Positions 36,701 through 44,671 of a DNA stretch of 64,000 nucleotides are shown one piece after another. The translations under genes were made by a program, and so were the position numbers. The notes below the pieces were generated by a model. It saw only the letters and a program-made list of their open reading frames with translations. It was not told where the DNA came from and ran no database searches. Origin of the DNA: Streptomyces kronopolitis (GTDB taxonomy: Bacteria > Actinomycetota > Actinomycetes > Streptomycetales > Streptomycetaceae); NCBI RefSeq assembly GCF_014646275.1, contig NZ_BMND01000027.1, forward strand, positions 1 to 64,000. The letters run 5' to 3'. Within the stretch, counting starts at the first letter, position 1; the number at the start of each line of letters is the position of its first letter.

Positions 36701-39700
36701 CTCGGTGTCCGGCCAGCCGGTGACCGTCACCGCGACGGTCACGGCGGAGGCGCCGGGAGCCGGCACCCCCACCGGCACCGTCACCTTCGACTTCGGCGAC
36801 GGCACCACCCCCGTCACCGCACCCGTCACGGACGGCACGGCGAGCACCACCCACGCCTGGTCGAGCACCTCCGGCAGCCCCTACAACCTCACCGCCGCCT
36901 ACAGCGGCGACGCGGGATTCACGCCCTCCAAGGCCACCGGCACCAAGACCGTCACCGCGGCCGCGACCACCACCGCGGTGGCCTCCTCCCCCGACCCGTC
37001 GGTGCCGGGCCAGTCGGTGACGCTCACCGCGACCGTGGCCCCCGCCGCCCCCGGAGCCGGCAACCCCACCGGCACCGTCACCTTCACCTTCGGCGACGGC
37101 ACCCCCGCCGTCACCGCCGCGGTCTCGGCGGGCACCGCCACCGTCACGCACGCCTGGGCCGGGACCGCCGGCAGCCCGTACCCGATCACCGCCGACTACA
37201 GCGGCGACCCCGACTTCAACCCGTCGACCGGCACCGATACCCAGACCGTCGGCCAGGGCGCCACCGGACTGAGCCTGGTCTCCTCCCCGGACCCGTCGGT
37301 AGCCGGGCAGGAGGTCACCTTCACCGCGAGGGTCACCGCCGTGCCGCCGGGCGCGGGCGCCCCCACCGGGACCGTCACCTTCGACTTCGGCGACGGCACC
37401 GCGCCGGTGACCGCGCCGGTCTCCGCCGGAGTCGCGGCCATCGCCCACACCTACGCGTCCGCGTCCGCCACCCCCTACGCCGTCACCGCGGCCTACAGCG
37501 GGGACCCCGACTTCGCGCCCGCCACCGCCACCGCGCCCCACACGGTGTCGGCCGGCGCCGCCACCACCTCGACCACCGTGAACTCCGCCCCCGACCCCAC
37601 GGTGACGGGCCAGGCGGTGACCTTCACCGCGACCGTGACCCCCACCCCGCCCGGCGCCGGAGTGCCCACCGGCACGGTGGCGTTCGACTTCGGCGACGGC
37701 ACGGCCACCATCACCGCTCCGGTCTCCGGCGGCGTGGCGACCGTCACGCACACCTATGTGAGTGCCGCGGGCAGCCCCTACACGGTCAGCGCGCACTACA
37801 GCGGGGACTCCAACTTCAGCTCCTCCTCGGGCACCGACCAGCAGACCGTCGCCCCGGCGTCGACCCTCACGACGGTGACCAGCGCGCCGGACCCGTCGGT
37901 GACCGGCCAGCCGGTGACCCTCACCGCGACCGTGGCGGCGCTGGCGCCGGGAGCCGGGGTGCCGACAGGTACCGTCACCTTCGACTTCGGCGACGGCACG
38001 GCGACCACGTCGGCGCCCGTGTCCGGCGGCGTGGCCAGGGTCACCCACACCTATACGAGCGCCAGCGGGCCGCTCACCGTGACCGCGCTCTACGACGGGG
38101 ACGTGAGCTTCCTGTCGTCGAGCGGGACGGACACCCAGACCGTCAACAAGGCCGCCACCACCACCGCCGTGGTCTCCTCCCCCGACCCCACGGTCGTCGG
38201 CCAGCCCATGACGATCACCGCCTCGGTGGCGTCCGCCGCGCCGGGCTCGGGTACCCCGGCGGGCACGGTCACCTTCGACTTCGGCGACGGTACGGCCCCG
38301 GTCACGGCTCCCGTGGCCGGCGGTCTGGCCACCGTCGCCCACACCTACACCGACACCGCCGGCAGCCCCTACCCGCTCACCGCCACCTACAACGGCGACG
38401 CCAACTACACACCGTCGAGCGGGACGGACACCCAGACCGTCAACAAGGCCGCCACCACCACCGCCGTGGTCTCCTCCCCCGACCCCACGGTGGTCGGGCA
38501 GGCGACGACGGTGACCGCCGCGGTGGCGTCCGTCGCACCGGGGACCGGCACCCCGACCGGCACCGTCACCTTCGCCTTCGGTGACGGCTCGCCCTCCGTC
38601 ACCGCGCCGCTGGCCGGCGGCCAGGCCACCGTCACGCACACCAGCACCGCCAGCGGCCCCTCCACCCTCACCGCCACCTACAACGGCGATGCCAACTACA
38701 CGCCGTCCAACGGCTCGAACACCCAGACTGTCAACAAGGCGACCACCACGACGGCCCTGGTCTCCTCCCCCGATCCCACGGTCGCCGGCCAGTCCGTCAC
38801 CCTCACCGCGACCGTGGCTCCCGTCGCCCCCGGCGCCGGCACCCCCACCGGCACCGTCACCTTCTCCTTCGGCGACGGCACCGGCTCCACCACCGCCACC
38901 CTCTCCGGCGGCATCGCCACCGTCACCCACACCTACACCACCACGTCGGCCACCCCCTATGCCCTCACCGCCACCTACAACGGGGACGCCAACTACACGT
39001 CGTCCAGCGGCTCGGACACCCAGACGGTCAACAAGGCGGCCACCAGCACGGCCCTGGTCTCCTCCCCCGACCCCAGTGTCGCCGGCCAGCCGGTCACCCT
39101 CACCGCGACCGTGGCCGCCGTCGCCCCCGGAGCAGGCACCCCCACCGGCACCGTCACCTTCAGCTTCGGCGACGGCACCAGCTCCACCACCGCCACCCTC
39201 ACCGGCGGCATCGCCACCGTCACCCACACCTACGCCGCCGCCTCCGCGACCGCCTATCCCCTCACCGCGACCTACAACGGGGGGACCAACTTCACCACCT
39301 CCAGCGGGAGCGACACCCAGACCGTCAACAAGGCGGCGACGGCCACCGCCGTGAGCTCCACACCCGACCCGTCGGCGGCCGGCCAGTCGGTCACCGTCAC
39401 CGCGGCCGTCTCCGCGCTCGCGCCGGGGGCCGGCACTCCCACCGGCACGGTCACCTTCACCTTCGGCGACGGCACCAGCTCCGCCACCGCCACCCTCGCC
39501 GGCGGCATCGCCACCGTCACCCACACCTACACCACCAAGACGGGCAGCCCGTTCCCCCTCACCGCCACGTACAACGGCGACGCCAGCTTCACCACGTCCA
39601 ACGGCGCCGCCACCCACACCGTCAACCAGAACCTGACGACCACCACGGTGACGTCGTCCCCGGACCCCTCGGTGGCCGGCCAGTCGGTCACGCTCCGGGC

Positions 39701-40205
39701 GACCGTCTCGTCCGTGGGCGGCGTCCCGAACGGCAAGGTCACCTTCAGCTTCGGCGACGGCACCAGCTCGGTCGCGGCGTCCCTCTCCGGCGGTGTCGCC
39801 ACGGTCACCCACACCTACACCACCACCACGGGGAGCCCGTTCACGGTCACGGCCACCTACGGCGGGGAGGTCAGCTACACCGCGTCGAGCGGCACGGACA
39901 CCCAGACCGTCAACAAGGCCGCCACGCTCACGACCGTGGTCGCCGCGCCGAACCCCGCGACGACGGGCGACCGGGTCACGGTCACCGCGACCGTGACCCC
40001 CGTCGCCCCCGGAGCGGGAACGCCCAGCGGAACCGTCACCCTCGCCGTCCCGGGGCGCACCCCGCAGACCGTGGCCCTGGTCAACGGAAAGGCCTCGGCG
40101 ACCTTCAGTCCGCTGCCCAAGGGGATCTACACCGTCACCGGCAACTACAACGGCGACGTCAGCTTCGCGGGCTCCACGGGGCTCACCCTGCTGACGGTGG
40201 CGTGA
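30708..40205 (+). CDS. Giant TIG/PKD-like tandem-repeat protein
   Basis: This encodes 3165 residues. About 55 N-terminal residues (MLTPYGPGGLLLVTDRDG) are followed by three IPT/TIG domains (about residues 60-300, each starting like GVFPNQGSYAGGTLVTIIGTHF). Then come 28 PKD/Ig-like repeats of 94-100 residues with the core PTGTVTFDFGDGT...THxYT...GSPYxVTATYSGD.xF, and a last, 29th copy that has lost the FGDG core. There is no signal peptide, membrane anchor, LPXTG or catalytic domain, so secretion and purpose are unclear. Such beta-sandwich arrays are usually extracellular adhesins or fibres. At DNA level the ~295-bp repeats are highly similar, most so in copies 22-28. It lies inside the metabolite cluster, in the same direction as its neighbours. 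ATG 30708 follows GGAAGTGGGG. Confidence 0.85.
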   Translation: MLTPYGPGGLLLVTDRDGHCVAVIDPVTGQSVRVPGRSRSLAAAVPGARTARGATDSLNRFSGVFPNQGSYAGGTLVTIIGTHFSYATAVYFGPRPAASFAVVDDQTIVAVTPSGSGSAPVTVTTPGGTARVGYFFYQYWPSLSGVIPAAGPVGGGNVVTLRGANLSTALLVHFGDAVAFPLVVSDAQLLVTAPPVTGPGSVPVYVSGIGGVSNRLLYTYAAAPSVAGVSPAAGPISGGSTLVVTGTGLAGVTGVTLGGLPATSFRAYSDTLLVVVTPAGAPGPAALTVTTPGGSVTVPAAFDYMAPSATEVTSDPDPSFVGQPVTFTAAVTAVPPTTGTPTGTVTFDFGDGTAPVTTAVTDGTATVSHAYTAPSTTPYAVTAAYSGDLFFTSSTGTDTQVVAASPTTTTVAASPDPSLAGQPVTFVARVAPAPPGAGVPTGTVTFDFGDGTPPVTLPVSGGAASVTHAYATAAGSPYPVTATYDGDDNFTASTGTGSQTVQQASTATSVGISPSSSVAGQPVTVTASVTSLPPGAGTPTGTVTFDFGDGTAPVTLPLTDGTADATHAFGTAGSPYTITATYNGDDSFSASTGTGSQTVGQASSALAVTSTPASSTVGQEVTFTATVSTLPPGAGTPTGTVTFDFGDGTAPVTVPLTDGTADATHTYTDAAATPYTVTVAYSGDADISASASTTVQTVGQASSATAVTSDPDPSTVGQQVTFTAAVSTLAPGSGTPTGTVTFDFGDGSPTTTALLTDGGTATTHTYTDTAGSPYTVTATYNGDSNVTPSTGTDDQTVQPADTALSLNSAPDPSTVGQSTTFLAKITPEAPAAGAPTGTVTFEFGDGSPPVTAPVEGGTATVTHTNPEVADSPYPVAATYSGDGNFNPSAGSDTQVVTQAVSSTALSATPSPSVTGQAVAFSAVVSAVPPGAGTPTGTVTFDFGDGTQPVTVPLTDGGGATTHAYASAAASPYAVTLTYSGDANFLASSGTDLHSVEPATTTTTVTAAPDPSVTGEAVTVTVAPQAPGAGVPTGQAVFDFGDGSPVLTAQLENGTATIVHAYTSAAGSPYTITAHYSGDADFAPSDDTISHVVAPAATTTVVTSSAEPAAVGQSVTLIARVRPVPPGAGAPTGTVTFDFGDGTATVTAPVSNGLATAVHAYSSTAGSPYTVTAAYSGDPDFAASSGTAAQRVESSVSTTSTTVSSAPDPSTVGESVAFSAVVVAVPPASGTPTGTVTFDFGDGSAPATAPLVAGTATTAHTYTTAANPASVTAVYHGDTNFAGSAGLDTQTVSQAASSTTLTSSPDPSVTGEPVTFTATAAAVDAGAGTPTGSVTIDFGDGSPTVRAPLTGGIATAVHAYTGPSGSPYTATATYDGDAAFTGSTDTDTQTVNPAATTTAVFSSPDPSTAGQPVTITASLAAVSPGTGTPTGTVTFDFGDGTPTVTTPAVAGLATVTHAYTTTVNSPFTLTADYSGDPNFAASTGTTTQTVLQSAVTLAVSTGPNPAVAGEPVTFTATATPVPPGAGVPTGTVTVDFGDGTAPVTDSLAGGAIHLTHTYASVAGSPYTITATYNGSDDFSSAVVTATETVLQDATTTTVAAAPIPSVVGQPVTFTATVKPVAGGGSPTGTVTFDFGDGTVPVAMPVVAGVATVQHAFTGTSGSPYAVTAAYSGDTDFTASGGGVTQTVGQAPSTAAVACSPDPSVTGQPVTVTATVSAAAPGGGNPTGTVTFDFGDGSAPVTAAVSGGVATAAHTWTGTSGSPYTLTAAYSGDADFTPATGTGTHTVAAAATTTVVVFSPDPSVSGQPVTVTAGVFANAPGDGVPTGTVTFDFGDGSPAVTAPVTGGTASTTHAWPGTSGSPYTVTATYGGDGDFAPSTGSGSQSVTPATTALTVNGLPEPSVTGQTVTFFARVAPDGGGDGTPTGTVTFDFGDGTAPVVAPVTDGEATAVHAYPPSTGSPFTVTATYSGDADFLASVAAVVHTVQPAVSTTVISFSPDPSVSGQPVTVTATVTAEAPGAGTPTGTVTFDFGDGTTPVTAPVTDGTASTTHAWSSTSGSPYNLTAAYSGDAGFTPSKATGTKTVTAAATTTAVASSPDPSVPGQSVTLTATVAPAAPGAGNPTGTVTFTFGDGTPAVTAAVSAGTATVTHAWAGTAGSPYPITADYSGDPDFNPSTGTDTQTVGQGATGLSLVSSPDPSVAGQEVTFTARVTAVPPGAGAPTGTVTFDFGDGTAPVTAPVSAGVAAIAHTYASASATPYAVTAAYSGDPDFAPATATAPHTVSAGAATTSTTVNSAPDPTVTGQAVTFTATVTPTPPGAGVPTGTVAFDFGDGTATITAPVSGGVATVTHTYVSAAGSPYTVSAHYSGDSNFSSSSGTDQQTVAPASTLTTVTSAPDPSVTGQPVTLTATVAALAPGAGVPTGTVTFDFGDGTATTSAPVSGGVARVTHTYTSASGPLTVTALYDGDVSFLSSSGTDTQTVNKAATTTAVVSSPDPTVVGQPMTITASVASAAPGSGTPAGTVTFDFGDGTAPVTAPVAGGLATVAHTYTDTAGSPYPLTATYNGDANYTPSSGTDTQTVNKAATTTAVVSSPDPTVVGQATTVTAAVASVAPGTGTPTGTVTFAFGDGSPSVTAPLAGGQATVTHTSTASGPSTLTATYNGDANYTPSNGSNTQTVNKATTTTALVSSPDPTVAGQSVTLTATVAPVAPGAGTPTGTVTFSFGDGTGSTTATLSGGIATVTHTYTTTSATPYALTATYNGDANYTSSSGSDTQTVNKAATSTALVSSPDPSVAGQPVTLTATVAAVAPGAGTPTGTVTFSFGDGTSSTTATLTGGIATVTHTYAAASATAYPLTATYNGGTNFTTSSGSDTQTVNKAATATAVSSTPDPSAAGQSVTVTAAVSALAPGAGTPTGTVTFTFGDGTSSATATLAGGIATVTHTYTTKTGSPFPLTATYNGDASFTTSNGAATHTVNQNLTTTTVTSSPDPSVAGQSVTLRATVSSVGGVPNGKVTFSFGDGTSSVAASLSGGVATVTHTYTTTTGSPFTVTATYGGEVSYTASSGTDTQTVNKAATLTTVVAAPNPATTGDRVTVTATVTPVAPGAGTPSGTVTLAVPGRTPQTVALVNGKASATFSPLPKGIYTVTGNYNGDVSFAGSTGLTLLTVA
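31625..40200 (+). repeat. Array of ~29 direct repeats of ~295 bp
   Basis: In-frame coding repeats, each centred on ACCTTCGACTTCGGCGACGG or a close variant, with a spacing of about 285-306 bp. Later copies (about 38.1-39.9 kb) share a constant junction encoding DTQTVNKA, suggesting recent duplication. The high GC and periodicity create a very long false open frame on the minus strand. Confidence 0.9.
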
Positions 40206-40305
40206 GGCGGGGGCCGACGGGCGTGTGGGGCAGGGGTCTGGCGGTCGTAGGGCAGGGTCCGAGGGCCTCCGTAGTTGCCGGGTTTTGCGGGCCCCCGGTT
40301 CCATA

Positions 40306-40324
40306 GTTCCCCGATTCGGGGAAC
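40306..40324. promoter_or_regulatory. Inverted repeat upstream of NRPS gene
   Basis: GTTCCCC GATTC GGGGAAC has 7-bp perfect arms. It directly precedes PAS-LuxR-like box 5. It could be an operator or a weak terminator for the giant repeat gene. Confidence 0.5.
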
Positions 40325-40325
40325 A

Positions 40326-40341
40326 CTAAGGTCCCCCCTAG
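40326..40341. promoter_or_regulatory. Candidate PAS-LuxR box 5
   Basis: CTAAGGTCCCCCCTAG matches 11 of 16 consensus positions, with good outer halves and a poor AT centre. It is 68 bp before the NRPS start. Confidence 0.45.
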
Positions 40342-40408
40342 TCACCGGCGGCGGATGATGTGCGACGTACCGGCAGGACAGAGCCGGCTCTCTCCGCGGA
40401 GGCCAGGA

Positions 40409-43400
40409 ATGCGTCACCCTTCCGAGCGTCGGCCCTACACCAGACCCCTGTCGGCCGAGGAATGGCTGTACGTGGGCATGGGCGGCCGGAACACCATTCA
40501 GCACGTCATCGAGGGCGACGGGACGCTGGATGCCGAGGCGCTCGGCGCGGCGGTGGCGGTCGCCTCGGAGGCGTGCCCGGGCACCCGGCTCCGGCGGCAC
40601 GGGCGCGAGTGGGTGGACAGCGGGACCGCCCCCTTGGTGCACGTCCTGCCCGGCCCGTTCGACGGGCGGCTCCTGGACTCCCCGGCGCTGCGCAAGCCGC
40701 TGAGCCCGTCCGGGCCGACCTGCGAAGTGCTGTTCGTTCCCGGCGAGCCGGCCACCGTGATCTTCCGGGCCTGCCATGCCGTGACCGATGCCCGGGGCCT
40801 GCTGCCCTGGGCCGTCGACGTGTTCCGGGTGCTGCGCGGTGAGCAGCCGCTGGGCGCGCCCGACCGGCTGAACAGCGACGAGTTTCTGCAGCAGCTCGAC
40901 CTTCCGGACGGGCTGCCGCCGATCCCGCAGGGCGTGGGGAAGCTGGCATGGCCCTCTCCACTGGGCCAACTGCCCCGAAGACGGGGCGGGTTGCTGTGGC
41001 GGCGCCGGACCGTCGACGGCAGCCACCCGGCGATCACGGCCAAGGTGACCAGCGCGCTGGCCGCGGCCTACGGACCGGGCGGCCGGGGTCAGTTCTTCGT
41101 GCCGGTCGATCTGCGCCGCCATGACGCGACGGTCCGGTCCACGGCCTGGCTGTCCCAGGCGCTGGTGCTGGACGTCGGCCCCGGGGACGGGTGGGAGGAG
41201 ACGCATCACCGGATGCTCACCGCGCTGTCCGCGAAGGAGGAGCTGGCGCTGCGCACCGAACCCCGCCTGCTGCAGGCGCCGTTGCCGGTGCTGCGCCTGA
41301 TGTCGGCGGCGGTCGACCGGGCGGCCGTCCGCAAGGGCCGGTTCTCCGCGCTCGGCTTTGTGACACATCTGGGCGCCTTCGGCCTGCAGGACTTCAGCAC
41401 CGCCGGCTTCCGGGCCAGGACGCTGTACACGCTGGGCGGCACCGGTCCGGGCAGCCCGCCGTCCATCGAGATGATGGAGAGCGAGGGCCGTACCGAGATC
41501 ACCTTGGCGTGGCAGGACGGCCCCGGCGTCGCGGAACGCGCCGAGGCGCTGCTCGACCGGGTGGCGGAGGCCCTGTCGCCGCGCGCCCACCGCCACTGGA
41601 CGGGCAACGACACCGCGCGGGCGCTGCCGACGGACGGTTCGGTGGTCCGGCTGTTCCGTGAGCAGGTCCGGCGGACCCCCGACCGGGTGGCGCTCAGCGG
41701 GCCGGAGGGGCCGGTCACCTATGCCGAGCTGAGCCGGCGCGCGGATGCCGTGGCCGCCGAGCTGGTGCGGCGCGGCGCCGGCCGGGGCAGCGTCGTCGCC
41801 CTGCTCGCCGACCGGTCGGTGGCGGGTGTGGCGGGGCTGTGGGGGGTGCTGCGGGCCGGGGCCTGCTACCTGCCGGTGGACGCCCAGCATCCCGACGTCC
41901 GTCTGGCCAGTCTGCTCACGGACGCGGGGGCCGCCTTCTGCCTGGTGGAGCGGCCGTACGAGCAGCGCGAGTGCCTGCCGGAGGGGTGTGTGCCGCTGGT
42001 GCTGGACGAGCTGATGGCCGCGGCGGACGGCACGTCCGGCGACGGCGGCTTCACGGACGCCGAGGTGGCGCCGGACGACCTGGCGTACATCATCTACACC
42101 TCGGGCTCGACGGGCCGCCCCAAGGGCGTGCAGATCGAGCACCGCAACCTCCAGCACTACGTCCACTGGGCGACCCGGGAATTCGGGGTGGATGCCGAAA
42201 CCCGCCTGCCGCTCCTCACCTCGCCGTCCTTCGACGTCTCGGGCACGTCCGTGTTCCTGCCCCTGCTGGCGGGCGGCGAGGTGATCCTCCTGCGCGACGA
42301 GCCCCATCACCTCTCGCTGCGCCGCCTGCTGGAGCACTCGGGCGCCAATACGCTGAACCTCACCCCCTCCCATCTCGACCTGATCGGGCAGCTGGACATG
42401 CACCCGGCCGGGTTCCGCACCATCATCGTGATCGGTGAGCAGCTGCGGGTGGAGGTCGCGGCGCGGGCTCAGGAGATGTTCGGGGCCGACTGCCGGATCG
42501 TCAACGAGTACGGGCCGACCGAGGCGACCATCGGGTGCACGGCGTACACCTTCCGGCCGGCGGAGGACCGCGGCCGGGCCGTGGTGCCGATCGGGATGCC
42601 GGCCGACAACACCCAGGTGTTCCTGCTCGATGCGCAACGGCGGTTCGTCGCGCCCGGTGAGGTGGGCGAGATGTATCTCGGCGGGGTGCAGCTGGCCCGC
42701 GGCTACCGCGGCCGCCCGGACCTGGACCGGGAGCGCTTCCCGGTACTGGCGGACGGCACCCGGGTCTACCGCACGGGTGATCTGGCCCGGATCCTTCCCT
42801 CGGGTGGGCTGGAGTTCATCGGACGCATCGACAACCAGGTCAAGGTGCGGGGCCACCGGGTGGAGCCGGCGGAGGTGGCGCAGTGCCTGGAGGGCCACCC
42901 GGCGGCCGACCGGGTCGTGGTGGTGGCACGGAGCAGGCCCGGCCGGCCCGGCAAGTCGCTGTTCGCGTATGTGCTGTCCCGCGCGGAGGTGACGCCGAAG
43001 GAGTTGACCGCCTACGCCGCCGAACGGCTCCCCCGTTTCATGGTGCCCGCCGCGGTCGTCCTGGTGACCGAGCTGCCGTACACGGTCAGCGGCAAGGTCG
43101 ACGAGAAGGCGCTGCCGGACCCGTTCGCCGAGGAGCACGGGGCCGGGGCACCGGTCCGCGGGGGTGCGGCCGCGCCGGTGGATCCGGTGGAGGAGGCGGT
43201 GGCCCGGGTCTGGGCACGCACCCTGGGTGTGGAGCGCTCCCGCCTCGACGGTCAGGCCGACTTCCACCGGATGGGCGGTGATTCGCTGTCGCTGCTCGCG
43301 ATGGTCGCCGGTGTCTGCCGCGAGGTGCTGGAGTCCGGCCGGGAAGAGGTGTTCATGGCCCAGCTCGCCACGATCATCAGCGATCCGACGCTCGACCGGG

Positions 43401-43531
43401 TGGTGGCCCTCTCCCGCGCGGCGGCCGCCGGGGACCGCGGCCCCGGCCCCGAGGGCCCACCGGCACCCGCCGTTCCGGACGCCGCCGAGCCGACGGCGTC
43501 CGAAGCCGGAGGGGTCAGTACGTCACCGTGA
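40409..43531 (+). CDS. Stand-alone NRPS protein (C-A-PCP)
   Basis: This encodes 1040 residues. Residues about 1-400 are a condensation-type acyltransferase with CHAVTDARGLL (HxxxDxxG variant, His about residue 121), close in style to wax-ester/PapA-like C domains. The adenylation domain follows: YIIYTSGSTGRPKGVQIEH (about 560), NEYGPTEATIGC, YRTGDLARI, GRIDNQVKVRGHRVEPAEV and the catalytic-lysine region TVSGKVDEKAL. The PCP has FHRMGGDSLSLL (Ser about residue 958). There is no thioesterase. The substrate cannot be read confidently; SFDVSGTSVF lies in the first binding-pocket segment. It may load an amino acid and join it, through the C domain, to the polyketide or sugar. ATG 40409 follows GCGGAGGCCAGGA. 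Confidence 0.88.
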   Translation: MRHPSERRPYTRPLSAEEWLYVGMGGRNTIQHVIEGDGTLDAEALGAAVAVASEACPGTRLRRHGREWVDSGTAPLVHVLPGPFDGRLLDSPALRKPLSPSGPTCEVLFVPGEPATVIFRACHAVTDARGLLPWAVDVFRVLRGEQPLGAPDRLNSDEFLQQLDLPDGLPPIPQGVGKLAWPSPLGQLPRRRGGLLWRRRTVDGSHPAITAKVTSALAAAYGPGGRGQFFVPVDLRRHDATVRSTAWLSQALVLDVGPGDGWEETHHRMLTALSAKEELALRTEPRLLQAPLPVLRLMSAAVDRAAVRKGRFSALGFVTHLGAFGLQDFSTAGFRARTLYTLGGTGPGSPPSIEMMESEGRTEITLAWQDGPGVAERAEALLDRVAEALSPRAHRHWTGNDTARALPTDGSVVRLFREQVRRTPDRVALSGPEGPVTYAELSRRADAVAAELVRRGAGRGSVVALLADRSVAGVAGLWGVLRAGACYLPVDAQHPDVRLASLLTDAGAAFCLVERPYEQRECLPEGCVPLVLDELMAAADGTSGDGGFTDAEVAPDDLAYIIYTSGSTGRPKGVQIEHRNLQHYVHWATREFGVDAETRLPLLTSPSFDVSGTSVFLPLLAGGEVILLRDEPHHLSLRRLLEHSGANTLNLTPSHLDLIGQLDMHPAGFRTIIVIGEQLRVEVAARAQEMFGADCRIVNEYGPTEATIGCTAYTFRPAEDRGRAVVPIGMPADNTQVFLLDAQRRFVAPGEVGEMYLGGVQLARGYRGRPDLDRERFPVLADGTRVYRTGDLARILPSGGLEFIGRIDNQVKVRGHRVEPAEVAQCLEGHPAADRVVVVARSRPGRPGKSLFAYVLSRAEVTPKELTAYAAERLPRFMVPAAVVLVTELPYTVSGKVDEKALPDPFAEEHGAGAPVRGGAAAPVDPVEEAVARVWARTLGVERSRLDGQADFHRMGGDSLSLLAMVAGVCREVLESGREEVFMAQLATIISDPTLDRVVALSRAAAAGDRGPGPEGPPAPAVPDAAEPTASEAGGVSTSP

Positions 43532-44561
43532 TCCGACGGGCCGGCCCGTCCACCCGCACCGTGCCGCCGTAGGGGATCACCACCTGCGGATCGGTGTGGC
43601 CGAGGTCCACGTCGAAGACCGCCATCGTCTGCGGGGCGTACGCCGCCAACGCGCGCAGGACCGCCTCGCGCTGCTCGACGACGTAACGGCGCTTGGCCTC
43701 CGGGCCGTTCGGCCGGTCGAAGGACCAGGCCTTGGCGCGCCCCATCAGCAGGGCGGGGAAGCGGGCGAGCAGCCCGCGCTCGCCCATGCTGCGCAGGATG
43801 TGGAAGACGTCCTCCGCCGCGGGCAGCGCCTCCGAGGTCTCCAGGAACAGGACGCCGCCGTCGTACGCGGCCGGGTCGCGGTCGATCTCGCGGTCGGCCA
43901 TCAGCAGCCAGGACAGGATTTCGATGTTGCCGCCCCAGGAGGGGCCCTCGACGACCCGCTCGGGCCGGTGCCAGATCCACCCGTCGGCGGGCTCCGAGTC
44001 CCGCTCGACGCGGAAGGTCTCGGGGTCCGCCCAGTCGCGGTCCGTGTCCCCGAAGCGCTCGGCGGCCCGGAGTTCGTAGGGGCCGGACGTGAACAGGGCC
44101 GCGCGCATCGAATCCGCGGACATCGGGTGGAGGGCGTAAGGGCGGCCGAGTTCGGTCATCAGGCAGGCTCCGTGATAGCCGACCATGCCGAGATTGCGCA
44201 GGAACATCAGCAGATTGGTGTTGTCGCTGGTCCCGAAGAACGGCTTGGGGTGGGCGCGGATCAACTCCCGGTCCAGCAGCGGCAGCACGGTGATCTGATC
44301 GCTACCGCCGATGCTGGCCATCACCGCCTTGACGGTCGGATCGGCGAACGCCGCGTGGATGTCGTCGGCCCGCTCCTGAGGCGTGGACCCCATCCGCCGG
44401 GTGGCCGGATACTCCACGGGTTCCAGCCCGAATTCCTCCCGCAGCCGCCGGAGCCCCAGCTCGTAGGGAAGCGGTAGAACTCCCGGCAGCCCGGACGACG
44501 GCGAGATCACCGCGATCCGGTCACCGGGCACGGGCTTGGGCGGATACACAGACGTCTTCAT
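43515..44561 (-). CDS. S66 peptidase, MccF/LD-carboxypeptidase-like
   Basis: This encodes 348 residues. Marks are KPVPGDRIAVISPSSGLPG, the nucleophile region MASIGGSDQITVLPLLD, FFGTSDNTNLLMFL, GYHGACLMTELGR and the late His/Glu region FDVDLGHTDPQVVIPYGG. The family includes LD-carboxypeptidases and MccF, which cleaves acyl-sulfamoyl-adenylate (microcin C-type) toxins to give self-immunity. In a metabolite cluster that contains adenylating enzymes, a resistance role is attractive but unproven. It is convergent with the NRPS gene and overlaps its 3' end by 17 bp. Confidence 0.85.
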   Translation of the reverse strand: MKTSVYPPKPVPGDRIAVISPSSGLPGVLPLPYELGLRRLREEFGLEPVEYPATRRMGSTPQERADDIHAAFADPTVKAVMASIGGSDQITVLPLLDRELIRAHPKPFFGTSDNTNLLMFLRNLGMVGYHGACLMTELGRPYALHPMSADSMRAALFTSGPYELRAAERFGDTDRDWADPETFRVERDSEPADGWIWHRPERVVEGPSWGGNIEILSWLLMADREIDRDPAAYDGGVLFLETSEALPAAEDVFHILRSMGERGLLARFPALLMGRAKAWSFDRPNGPEAKRRYVVEQREAVLRALAAYAPQTMAVFDVDLGHTDPQVVIPYGGTVRVDGPARRITVTY

Positions 44562-44671
44562 ACAGAGCAGATTAAGGCGCCAACTTCGCTTCCCTCACCT
44601 GCATTTCGCCACGTCGTGCCGAATAGGGAGCCGACGTACCGCTCCGCCGTGCGCCCCTCGCGGAGTGACGG

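Noticed and set aside
31625..39900. Regular ~295-bp repeats considered as a CRISPR-like or satellite array
   Set aside because: The repeats are in-frame coding with conserved protein core and no unique spacers; they are a tandem-domain gene.
34614..40304. Very long open frame (about 1900 codons) on the minus strand opposite the repeat gene
   Set aside because: It mirrors the plus-strand repeats, has no start site or family-like motifs, and arises because GC-rich codons lack stops in antisense.
40306..40324. Palindrome GTTCCCC/GGGGAAC counted as another PAS-LuxR box
   Set aside because: It lacks the CTVGGGA and TCCCBAG halves; listed separately as an inverted repeat.
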